The notes under the pieces: model-generated
What the model saw: the letters and a program-made list of their open reading frames with translations, nothing else
Database searches by the model: none
Told to the model about the DNA's origin: nothing
Part shown: one piece after another, positions 1 through 5,853 of the stretch
Layout of the letters: each line of letters begins with the position of its first letter
Numbering within the stretch: the stretch's first letter is position 1
Translations under genes and position numbers: made by a program
Origin: CAIXTV01 sp964543995
GTDB lineage: Bacteria > Bacteroidota > Bacteroidia > Bacteroidales > CAIXTV01
DNA: 5,916 nt
Reading direction: 5' to 3'
Assembly (NCBI GenBank): GCA_964543995.1
Contig: CAZJBB010000201.1
Coordinates: forward strand, 1 to 5,916

Positions 1-384
1 TTGCAATTTCATTTCTCGAGCATACATTTTAGTGAAATAAGTTAACGCACTGATATTCAATTGAATCATATCTTGTTCTTTCTCCCAAGAGGTTTCATGG
101 AAATTCCCCCAATTTCCAAAACCGGCATTATTTACCAGATAATCTATTTTAATGTGTTCAGTTTGGAGTTGATGGAATATATTTTCAGCTTGATGAATGT
201 CGGTAAGGTCAGCTTCAATTACTTTAATTTCAATTTTATATGATGAGATTTCAGCGGAAAGATCTAAAAGCTTTTGATGGTTTCGTGCAACCAAAACAAC
301 ATTAATACCTTGTTGGGCAAATTTTTTAGTCAATTCATATCCGATTCCACCGGATGCACCTGTGATTAAAGCCGTTTTATTCAT
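1..384 (-). CDS. SDR-family NAD(P)-dependent oxidoreductase, partial (N-terminal 128 residues)
   Basis: This is a short-chain dehydrogenase/reductase cut by the left edge of the window; its C-terminal half lies outside. The start is an ATG at 382-384. Visible landmarks of a classical SDR Rossmann fold are the glycine-rich cofactor loop TGASGGIG (residues 8-15), an Arg after the second beta strand (VAR, R34) that usually goes with NADP(H) preference, the Asp of the adenine pocket (D59), NNAG (85-88) and the Asn of the catalytic tetrad (N110, in QLN). The catalytic Ser and the YxxxK pair lie beyond the edge. The stretch from NNAG to N110 resembles the DltE/YqjQ-like group of cytoplasmic SDRs, whose substrates are mostly unknown. 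It sits 132 bp downstream of rocD on the same strand, but a terminator and a -7 box lie between, so it is probably its own transcription unit. The family is certain; the substrate cannot be read. Confidence 0.93.
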   Translation of the reverse strand, partial: MNKTALITGASGGIGYELTKKFAQQGINVVLVARNHQKLLDLSAEISSYKIEIKVIEADLTDIHQAENIFHQLQTEHIKIDYLVNNAGFGNWGNFHETSWEKEQDMIQLNISALTYFTKMYAREMKLQ

Positions 385-401
385 ATTAGATTTATTAGAT
401 T
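384..401. repeat. Two perfect tandem 9 bp copies abutting the SDR start codon
   Basis: The plus strand reads TATTAGATT twice in a row (384-392 and 393-401). On the gene's strand this is AATCTAATA twice, running straight into the ATG (the last A is the A of ATG). It lies in the presumed 5' leader of the SDR gene. It may be a simple slippage duplication, and no function is evident. Confidence 0.6.
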
Positions 402-426
402 CAAACAAAGTTTTTAATAGTTGGTT

Positions 427-434
427 CAAAGGTA
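427..434 (-). promoter_or_regulatory. Candidate -7 promoter box of the SDR gene
   Basis: The minus strand reads TACCTTTG, an exact match to the Bacteroidota -7 consensus TAnnTTTG, 42 nt before the SDR start codon and just downstream of the rocD terminator. The -33 element is weak: the nearest TTTG (461-464) is 26 nt away, longer than usual. The position after a terminator and before a gene supports the call more than the -33 does. Confidence 0.45.
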
Positions 435-469
435 TAAAAGATATCGTTTTAGAATTAATTCAAATAAAC

Positions 470-497
470 AAAAAGAGCTGCCCAATAGAGCAGCTCT
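470..497 (-). terminator. Rho-independent terminator of rocD
   Basis: On the minus strand a perfect 8 bp stem (AGAGCTGC / GCAGCTCT; plus-strand arms 474-481 and 490-497) with an 8 nt loop is followed at once by TTTTTGTTT. It begins about 20 nt after the rocD stop codon (517-519), which is itself followed by a second in-frame TAA (514-516). The geometry is classical, and it separates rocD from the SDR gene. Confidence 0.88.
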
Positions 498-516
498 CAA
501 GATGTTTAATCTCTTA

Positions 517-1740
517 TTATTCAAAAGATTGTATCGATTTTTTTATAATTTCAACGGCTTCCATTACTTGTTCTTCGTTAATCACCAAGGGTGGAGCAAA
601 GCGAATAATGTGACCATGGGTTGGTTTGGCTAATAAGCCATTGTCACGCATTTTCAAACAAACGTCCCAAGCTTCTTTTCCGTTTTTAGGTTTAATTACG
701 ATGGCATTCAACAAACCTTTTCCACGAACCAATTCTATCATATCGGATTTAATTTTACGCAATTCGCTTCGGAAGATTTCACCCATTCTTTCAGCATTTT
801 CGGACAATTTCTCTTCGGTTAATACTTCCAGAGCGGCAATAGCTACTTTACAAGCCAAAGGATTGCCCCCAAAAGTAGAGCCATGTTCACCCGGTTTAAT
901 GCATAACATGATATCGTCATTAGCCAACACTGCGGAAATAGGCATGGAGCCTCCGGATAAAGCTTTTCCAAGAATTAAAATATCAGGTTTTACTCCTTCA
1001 TGGTCGCAAGCCAGCATTTTACCAGTACGTGCCAATCCGGTTTGCACTTCATCTGCAATAAATAACACATTGTTTTTCTTACAAACATCATAAGCTTTTT
1101 TCAAATACCCTTCATCAGGTACAAAAACACCGGCTTCTCCTTGTATGGGTTCCACCAAAAATCCGGCAACATTTGGGTCTTTCAATGCATTTTCCAAGGC
1201 AGGAATATCGTTATATGGAATTTGTTCAAAACCCGGGGTAAAAGGACCAAAATCGTTTTTTGCATCCGGATCACTCGACATGGAAACAATGGTAATAGTT
1301 CTACCATGAAAATTACCATCACAAACGATAATTTTGGCCATGTTTTCAGGAATCCCTTTCTTCATATAAGCCCATTTACGAGTGAGTTTTAAAGCGGTTT
1401 CATCAGCTTCGGCTCCACTGTTCATCGGCAATACTTTGTCGAATCCAAAAAATTCGGTAATAAATTTTTCATACGCACCTAAACAATCATTGTAAAAAGC
1501 ACGGGAAGTCAAAGTTAGTCGTTGTGCCTGATTGATCATGGCATTAATGATTTTGGGATGACAATGCCCTTGATTTACTGCTGAATACGCTGAAAGAAAG
1601 TCGAAATACTGTTTCCCTTCTAAGTCCCAGAGGAAAACGCCTTCGCCCCTTGTTAGTACAACGGGTAGTGGATGGTAGTTATGAGCACCATATCGGTCCT
1701 CAAGTTCAATAGATTTTTGTGATGTTAATTTTTCAGTCAT
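517..1740 (-). CDS. rocD: Ornithine--oxo-acid transaminase (ornithine delta-aminotransferase)
   Basis: A PLP-dependent class-III aminotransferase that moves the delta-amino group of L-ornithine to 2-oxoglutarate, giving glutamate 5-semialdehyde (which cyclises to pyrroline-5-carboxylate) and glutamate. It is a cytoplasmic enzyme linking arginine/ornithine to proline and glutamate. At 407 residues it has full family length. The key residues are all present: the GAHNYHPLP ornithine-side signature with Y22, Y52 (AYSAVNQGH), SGAEA (108-112) for phosphate binding, F144 and R147 (GNFHGRT), E202 (EPIQGE), D230 (IADE) for the pyridine nitrogen, Lys259 (LGKALSGG) for the Schiff base, T289 (HGST) and R380 (IIRFAPPL). 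Compared from memory with human OAT, each of these sits exactly 33 residues earlier, the rough size of the mitochondrial leader. The ATG at 1738-1740 leaves a leader with no Shine-Dalgarno sequence, as is usual in Bacteroidota. It has its own terminator and promoter, so it is probably monocistronic. The main alternative, acetylornithine aminotransferase, is unlikely given the YGAHNYHPLP signature. Confidence 0.97.
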   Translation of the reverse strand: MTEKLTSQKSIELEDRYGAHNYHPLPVVLTRGEGVFLWDLEGKQYFDFLSAYSAVNQGHCHPKIINAMINQAQRLTLTSRAFYNDCLGAYEKFITEFFGFDKVLPMNSGAEADETALKLTRKWAYMKKGIPENMAKIIVCDGNFHGRTITIVSMSSDPDAKNDFGPFTPGFEQIPYNDIPALENALKDPNVAGFLVEPIQGEAGVFVPDEGYLKKAYDVCKKNNVLFIADEVQTGLARTGKMLACDHEGVKPDILILGKALSGGSMPISAVLANDDIMLCIKPGEHGSTFGGNPLACKVAIAALEVLTEEKLSENAERMGEIFRSELRKIKSDMIELVRGKGLLNAIVIKPKNGKEAWDVCLKMRDNGLLAKPTHGHIIRFAPPLVINEEQVMEAVEIIKKSIQSFE

Positions 1741-1759
1741 ATTTTTTATGGTTTATTTT

Positions 1760-1786
1760 AATCTAATTTTGCTGCAAAGATAGATT
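1760..1786. repeat. 27 bp imperfect palindrome spanning the divergent promoter region
   Basis: The sequence has dyad symmetry about T1773: AATCTA-N2-TTTGC-T-GCAAA-N2-TAGATT, with 11 of 13 pairs complementary and only the two internal pairs (1766/1780 and 1767/1779) unpaired. The symmetry comes largely from two TAnnTTTG boxes on opposite strands, extended by one G:C pair inward and by AATC/GATT outward. It could be an operator for a dimeric regulator of rocD and the dehydrogenase, or simply the by-product of two face-to-face promoters. Confidence 0.6.
1764..1771 (+). promoter_or_regulatory. Candidate -7 box for the D-2-hydroxyacid dehydrogenase gene
   Basis: TAATTTTG matches the Bacteroidota TAnnTTTG consensus exactly and would give a leader of roughly 35-40 nt before the ATG at 1816. 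No TTG or TTTG is found at the expected -33 distance, so this is weaker than the rocD promoter on the opposite strand. Confidence 0.4.
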
Positions 1787-1806
1787 TAAAAATTAAATGC
1801 AAAAAA
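1775..1806 (-). promoter_or_regulatory. Candidate rocD promoter (-33 TTTTTTG, -7 TATCTTTG)
   Basis: On the minus strand TTTTTTG (1800-1806) is followed after 17 nt by TATCTTTG (1775-1782), a full match to TAnnTTTG. This places the transcription start near 1768 and a leader of roughly 30 nt before the rocD ATG. Its -7 box lies 3 nt from, and faces, the candidate box of the dehydrogenase gene. Confidence 0.65.
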
Positions 1807-1815
1807 TCAAACGAA

Positions 1816-2769
1816 ATGAAAATTATATCTATTGAATCACTTTCAATATCAACACTAAAAATAGAGCAGATTTCCAATTACTTTCAAGATAGAGGTCATG
1901 AATTTATTTACTATAATGATAAACCGGTAAACGATAAAATACTAATTGAAAGAGCCCAAGATGCTGAAATTCTAATTGCTTCTAATGCCTATATTGATGC
2001 TCCATTTATTGAAGCTTGCCCAAAATTAAAACTGATTGCAGTTGCCTATACCGGTTATGACCATGTAGACTTGACTGCATGCAAACGAAATGGAATATCC
2101 GTTTGTAATGTTCCTGCATATTCTATTCATGCAGTTGCAGAATTGGTGATTGGGCTTTGCATTTCCTTACTCAGAAAATTTCAATCCATGGATCATCAAA
2201 TTAGGACAGGGAAAGAAAGAAACGGATTTCTAGGAAATGAATTATACGGAAAAACGATTGGGATTATCGGAACCGGAAATATTGGATTGGCTACTGCACA
2301 TATTTTTAAAGCTTTTGGGTGTAATATTATTGCCTATAGCCGAACAGAAAAAAAGGAGGCCATAGATGCAGGTTTTCGCTATGTATCCTTAACAACTTTA
2401 TTATCTCAAAGCGATGTTATCAGCCTACACGCTCCCTTAAACGAAACGACTAAGGGCATGATTGATACGGAAGAAATTGCTTTAATGAAACCACAAGCCA
2501 TCCTTATCAACACAGCGCGGGGATTAATTGTTAATTACCGGGCCTTAGCTGATGCGCTTAATAATGGCAAAATTGGTGGAGTTGGAATAGATGTTTATGA
2601 AAACGAACCCCCTATTTCGGGAAATCACCCCTTGCTTAATTGCCCTAACAGCATTTTACTTCCTCATATAGGATTTGCCACTGAAGAAGCAATTGAGAAG
2701 AGAGCGGATATTGCCGTACGAAATATTACAAAGTGGATAGAAGGTTCACCGGAAAATATAGTAGGCTGA
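1816..2769 (+). CDS. D-2-hydroxyacid dehydrogenase family protein (glycerate/hydroxypyruvate-reductase-like)
   Basis: A 317-residue cytoplasmic oxidoreductase of the D-isomer-specific 2-hydroxyacid dehydrogenase family, which interconverts 2-oxo acids and D-2-hydroxy acids with NAD(P)H. The substrate-binding half contains AYTGYDHVD (77-85) and VPAYSIHAVAEL (99-110). The Rossmann loop is GTGNIG (152-157). The catalytic Arg is R235 (NTARG), Glu E264 (DVYENEPP) and the acid-base His H284 (PHIGFAT). After the second Rossmann strand, where NAD-specific members carry Asp, it has Ser-Arg (175-176, AYSRT), which may allow NADPH. There is no ACT or other regulatory domain at the C terminus, so it is not a long SerA. 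The PHIGFAT form is common among glycerate and hydroxypyruvate reductase-like members, but the true substrate is not fixed by sequence. It diverges from rocD, and its TGA stop directly abuts the stop of the convergent porin gene, with no terminator visible. Confidence 0.92.
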   Translation: MKIISIESLSISTLKIEQISNYFQDRGHEFIYYNDKPVNDKILIERAQDAEILIASNAYIDAPFIEACPKLKLIAVAYTGYDHVDLTACKRNGISVCNVPAYSIHAVAELVIGLCISLLRKFQSMDHQIRTGKERNGFLGNELYGKTIGIIGTGNIGLATAHIFKAFGCNIIAYSRTEKKEAIDAGFRYVSLTTLLSQSDVISLHAPLNETTKGMIDTEEIALMKPQAILINTARGLIVNYRALADALNNGKIGGVGIDVYENEPPISGNHPLLNCPNSILLPHIGFATEEAIEKRADIAVRNITKWIEGSPENIVG

Positions 2770-4635
2770 TTAGTCGAAAAAATTCCATTTCAGTCCAAAC
2801 TTTAGGGCTGCATCTTGCATTGGATAATGCGGTACCATCATATAATCGTACCCCATTAAACCACTGTTGATATGCTGATATTTTAAAAACAGCATCATTC
2901 TCTTCACTTTGAAATTGACAAAAACATCCAAATATACATGGTCGGTCGATTGCATCTCCTGTTGCAAATAAAATCGATTAAAATATGCTGAATATGCTTC
3001 AGGGTAATAACTACTAACGTATGTCCCTTCCACACCCGGACACAATGAAAGTACTTTGAATAAGTGGAATGTATAACCTAAAGACGAATTCAACATATAT
3101 TTGGGCAAAGGCAATACACTTTGATTGGAGACATTTTGATACACAGCGGTCGTAAGCATTTCCAACCTTTTAATTTTCAATTGATTAGTAATTTTTAATT
3201 GGAATACTTTCACCGAACCCATATATTGCTCAGGAAGAATTACCTGGTTGAGATAGACCGGATGTTTAATTGAAAAATATTCTATCTGAGCTTTTGTATT
3301 TAATAATTTCAATGATAGACCAAATTTCGTTTTCTGTGTTTTTCCAAAATTATTTTCCCAAATACTATGATTTCCAATAAATTGTTGATAAAAGAATTGG
3401 GGTTCTTCTAATTTAGAGAGCCCGTAAAATGAAATGACGGCCGGTTTTTTCAAGAATTCACCTGCATGATACGTTACCCCTGCATTTGCTAGAAAATCCC
3501 CCTGATTATAAGCATTTAACCCATATTGCCCAGAAGCATCTAAATGCAACTTCTTAAAAAAAACAGATTGAAAATTGAATTCAGATCGATAAAGCACGTT
3601 CGATTGTTCCAAATAAGGCTGATGTAGGCTATATTCAATACTTGAAATCCCCAATTGCAAAGAAACCCAATTCTGAACCGAATCCAACTTGCTTATCCCT
3701 AACCATGATAAAGTCTGGCGATTTTGAGTAAAAGCATTTTTCTCGTATGTTTGAGAAACATTAAAATAGGAATTTGCATAACCTGAATGGGAGGAATAAT
3801 TATCGATAAAATCAGTCAGTGTATGATCATAACATAATTCAAATTGTAAACTCCCCGGAAAAAATTGAGATTTAACTTTCTTCTCTGCTGAGTTTATTGG
3901 ATTTAATGAAAAGTTCACTTTCGCAAAAATCACATTTTCAAAGAGTTCATTTTGTGCTTCGAGAAAATTTGTAGGCATGGCATCTCGGCGGGGAATTACG
4001 TTTTCTTTAAACAATGAATCGCTGGCGATTCCTCCATTTTCAAAATCTACAATTTTATTATAAATATAGTTTACCCATAAGTTCAATCGCTTGTTGGGTG
4101 TTTGATACTGGCTTTGGATAGAAAAGTTTGAAATATCCGATTTCTGCCGAACATAAGCCCCCAATGAATTTATGATTCTAAATCGAAGAGCCGCATTCCA
4201 ATGTTGATTTATTTGCTGGCTATGGGTTACATCCAGAAAATTGTCTTTGATTTGACCAAAGCTATACATTACTTGCGTCAAAGGAGATGAAAGGAAATAA
4301 TAATGGGAGGAGTCAATGCAAAACAAATAGGGATGATAAGACCCACTGCCGTTTTCAAATAAAACCGAACCTTGTACATCGGGTTCAAGCCATCGGGAAG
4401 CCTGCCCTGAATTCCCCAAATTAGCATAAAAACCTTGAAATCCTTTTCCGGGATTACATTGTTGAAACCCAAAAATATTAGAGTCCAAACTGCTTTCGAC
4501 TTCTTTGTTTTGAAAATGATAAAACAATTTATATTTGCTGATCTTCAGGGGAGAGGACAGGGAGTCATGAGAATCACCAAAGACGTTTAAAATCATTCCC
4601 ATTAAAAAACTTATACAAATAAGAAACCTTCTCAA
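2770..4635 (-). CDS. Putative porin, outer-membrane beta-barrel protein (Porin_10-like)
   Basis: A predicted outer-membrane beta-barrel of 621 residues. The open frame extends to 4731 but contains no ATG before the hydrophobic segment. I chose the TTG at 4633-4635 because it yields a compact signal peptide: an RR n-region, a hydrophobic FLICISFLMGMILNVFG core, and V-x-G at -3/-1 before DS, with cleavage after about residue 20. The mature part is rich in Tyr, Phe, Asn and Gln, with alternating strand patterns. Features typical of the Bacteroidota putative-porin family are LGNSGQA (about 73-79), the stretch of about 121-167 (QVMYSFGQIKDNFLDVTHSQ onward to RQKSD), and the last strand KFGLKWNFFD, with an aromatic C-terminal end as used for BAM recognition. 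No SusC/TonB-box or plug is seen. The solute it passes, if any, is unknown. It is convergent with the dehydrogenase gene (zero spacing) and divergent from the membrane-protein gene at 4782. Confidence 0.85.
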   Translation of the reverse strand: MRRFLICISFLMGMILNVFGDSHDSLSSPLKISKYKLFYHFQNKEVESSLDSNIFGFQQCNPGKGFQGFYANLGNSGQASRWLEPDVQGSVLFENGSGSYHPYLFCIDSSHYYFLSSPLTQVMYSFGQIKDNFLDVTHSQQINQHWNAALRFRIINSLGAYVRQKSDISNFSIQSQYQTPNKRLNLWVNYIYNKIVDFENGGIASDSLFKENVIPRRDAMPTNFLEAQNELFENVIFAKVNFSLNPINSAEKKVKSQFFPGSLQFELCYDHTLTDFIDNYSSHSGYANSYFNVSQTYEKNAFTQNRQTLSWLGISKLDSVQNWVSLQLGISSIEYSLHQPYLEQSNVLYRSEFNFQSVFFKKLHLDASGQYGLNAYNQGDFLANAGVTYHAGEFLKKPAVISFYGLSKLEEPQFFYQQFIGNHSIWENNFGKTQKTKFGLSLKLLNTKAQIEYFSIKHPVYLNQVILPEQYMGSVKVFQLKITNQLKIKRLEMLTTAVYQNVSNQSVLPLPKYMLNSSLGYTFHLFKVLSLCPGVEGTYVSSYYPEAYSAYFNRFYLQQEMQSTDHVYLDVFVNFKVKRMMLFLKYQHINSGLMGYDYMMVPHYPMQDAALKFGLKWNFFD

Positions 4636-4659
4636 TTCTTGATTTTCTTGCAAAGTAAC

Positions 4660-4693
4660 GAAAAATATCCCTTTATTTTTTAGGTTCAAAAAA
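4660..4693 (-). promoter_or_regulatory. Candidate porin-gene promoter (-33 TTTTTTG, -7 TATTTTTC)
   Basis: On the minus strand TTTTTTG (4687-4693) is followed after 19 nt by TATTTTTC (4660-4667), which misses TAnnTTTG only at the final G. It would give a leader of about 20 nt before the TTG at 4635. A second, alternative -7-like string, TTACTTTG (4651-4658), lies just downstream. Either choice places transcription start inside the long open frame and so supports the shorter porin CDS. Confidence 0.4.
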
Positions 4694-4712
4694 TCATTAT
4701 TGATTTTTTGAA
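4685..4712. repeat. Perfect 12-4-12 inverted repeat in the divergent spacer
   Basis: TTCAAAAAATCA (4685-4696) and its exact complement TGATTTTTTGAA (4701-4712) flank a TTAT loop. It lies between the divergent porin and membrane-protein genes and covers the candidate porin -33 element. A dyad in this position is typical of an operator. It is too A/T-rich to act as a strong intrinsic terminator and is not at a gene end. The regulator is unknown. Confidence 0.7.
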
Positions 4713-4724
4713 ATAATTTATGAA

Positions 4725-4757
4725 TTGCCAAAAATCAGTCTGCTTTTATTACTTTTG
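4725..4757 (+). promoter_or_regulatory. Candidate promoter of the four-segment membrane-protein gene
   Basis: TACTTTTG (4750-4757) matches the TAnnTTTG -7 consensus exactly and lies 24 nt before the ATG at 4782. A TTG at 4725-4727 is 22 nt upstream, at the long end of the usual -33 spacing. The -7 box is the stronger half of the evidence. Confidence 0.5.
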
Positions 4758-4781
4758 TTTTTTAAATAAACACTTTTGTAG

Positions 4782-5774
4782 ATGGCAGGTAAATACTTAA
4801 TAAGCATAATATCAATAACTTTACTTGTGTTATTCCTTGTGTTTTTTGCATTTACCACTTATATTTCATTTTATGACATTATCGTTCTTAACTCAATAAA
4901 ATCCATTATCAGGTTTTCAACCTATGTGAAGATTACCAGCCTCTTTTTTGTAATCTTTTCACTTTTAATTGCTACTGCAATGGGTATTATTTCCAAATAC
5001 ACAATTATCTTAAAAACCGGTTTCAAGCAATTTACCGTTTTCCTCGAAATATGCATTTCTCTTTTCGGACTTGTCGTAGGTTTCCTTTTTATTTATGGTT
5101 TACTTATTGAGCCAAATCTCCCTGACCATTTTTTTGGCCTTGGCGACAGAAAAGAAATGGTTTATATTTTATTATTGTCAACCCTAATTGTTTTCCTGAT
5201 TTTTCAAATTAGCTACATAAAAACCTGCTCATTTTATTCCGGCAACACTCTGTTTATCAGGTCAATTAAGTCATCTTTTTTCTATAAAACCAACCTCAAA
5301 AAGCCGGTTCGCCTTTTCCCTCCGGTGTTTTTCTTAAGAAAATACCGCCTCCACTATGCAACCAAATTAGATCAACATCTGGTTTCTTCAAGCGAACACA
5401 GCGATAAGCTTAATATTATTTCGGGTTTAACCATTGGTGGATTTCGTAAAAGCGGGTATTTCTTTGCTTGGAAATACAAGCCGAATGAAGATACTTTTAC
5501 TATTTTCAAAGTACTCTTACTTAATAATAAAGCAACTGCTTTTCAGTTGGGAAGTTTCAAATCAGGAGAAAGCATAGAGTTTTCATTAACTAAAAAGAAA
5601 AACTTTCAATTGGAATGGAAAGTCGCTGTATTGGAAAATGAATCCTACGAAAAGGTTGCTGAAAGCTTTTCCGAAATTAAGGCTTCTCATTTGTGGGGTA
5701 TAGAAATCAATGGGATTGAGAATATAGTCATCAGAAGGTCTTCGATTCGTAAAACCGTGAATACATTGATTTAG
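4782..5774 (+). CDS. Unrecognised integral membrane protein with four N-terminal membrane segments
   Basis: I do not recognise this 330-residue protein. The N-terminal 146 residues hold four hydrophobic segments, at about 6-27, 48-72, 86-109 and 126-146, separated by short polar loops. The longest loop (about 110-125, EPNLPDHFFGLGDRKE) lies between segments 3 and 4. A basic stretch follows (about 157-195, rich in Lys, Arg and aromatics, with two PV motifs), which by the positive-inside rule suggests the C-terminal half is cytoplasmic. Residues 200-330 look like a soluble, mostly beta domain with alternating strands (GYFFAWKYK, AFQLGSF, SIEFSLT, FQLEWKVAVLE, WGIEINGIENIVIRR). No catalytic motif, Walker box, histidine-kinase or transporter signature is visible. 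The ATG at 4782 follows a good -7 box without a Shine-Dalgarno sequence. It is divergent from the porin gene. The frame is intact, and base composition is like that of its neighbours. Confidence 0.8.
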   Translation: MAGKYLISIISITLLVLFLVFFAFTTYISFYDIIVLNSIKSIIRFSTYVKITSLFFVIFSLLIATAMGIISKYTIILKTGFKQFTVFLEICISLFGLVVGFLFIYGLLIEPNLPDHFFGLGDRKEMVYILLLSTLIVFLIFQISYIKTCSFYSGNTLFIRSIKSSFFYKTNLKKPVRLFPPVFFLRKYRLHYATKLDQHLVSSSEHSDKLNIISGLTIGGFRKSGYFFAWKYKPNEDTFTIFKVLLLNNKATAFQLGSFKSGESIEFSLTKKKNFQLEWKVAVLENESYEKVAESFSEIKASHLWGIEINGIENIVIRRSSIRKTVNTLI

Positions 5775-5830
5775 GATCTTTCGAATTCAACTCTATTTTA
5801 GCTTATTAACGATTATTCAGGGATAAAGAT

Positions 5831-5838
5831 TACTTTTG
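5831..5838 (+). promoter_or_regulatory. Candidate -7 box of the CvfB-family gene
   Basis: TACTTTTG matches TAnnTTTG exactly, 15 nt before the ATG at 5854, implying a very short leader. It is identical to the -7 box upstream of the gene at 4782. No clear -33 TTG is found at the right distance. I see no terminator for the preceding gene in the 79 bp between them, so some read-through is possible. Confidence 0.45.
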
Positions 5839-5853
5839 TAAAAACACCCAAAC

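Noticed and set aside
61..243. Plus-strand open frame of 60 codons
   Set aside because: It is antisense to the SDR gene, which has clear family motifs across the whole stretch.
626..1093. Plus-strand open frame of 155 codons, with others at 362-633 and 1141-1392
   Set aside because: Most of this length lies antisense to rocD, whose protein is unmistakable. The encoded peptides show no family pattern, and no promoter or start signal fits.
2817..2830. Small hairpin GCATT-GGAT-AATGC as a possible terminator for the dehydrogenase gene
   Set aside because: The stem is only 5 bp, there is no T-tract after it, and it lies within porin coding sequence.
4278..4472. Minus-strand open frame of 64 codons
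   Set aside because: It lies in another frame inside the porin gene. It has one hydrophobic stretch by chance and no supporting start context.
4771..4778. Second -7-like string CACTTTTG just before the ATG at 4782
   Set aside because: It lacks the initial TA and is 3 nt from the start codon, too close to serve as a promoter unless the transcript lacks its own start. The exact match at 4750-4757 is better placed.
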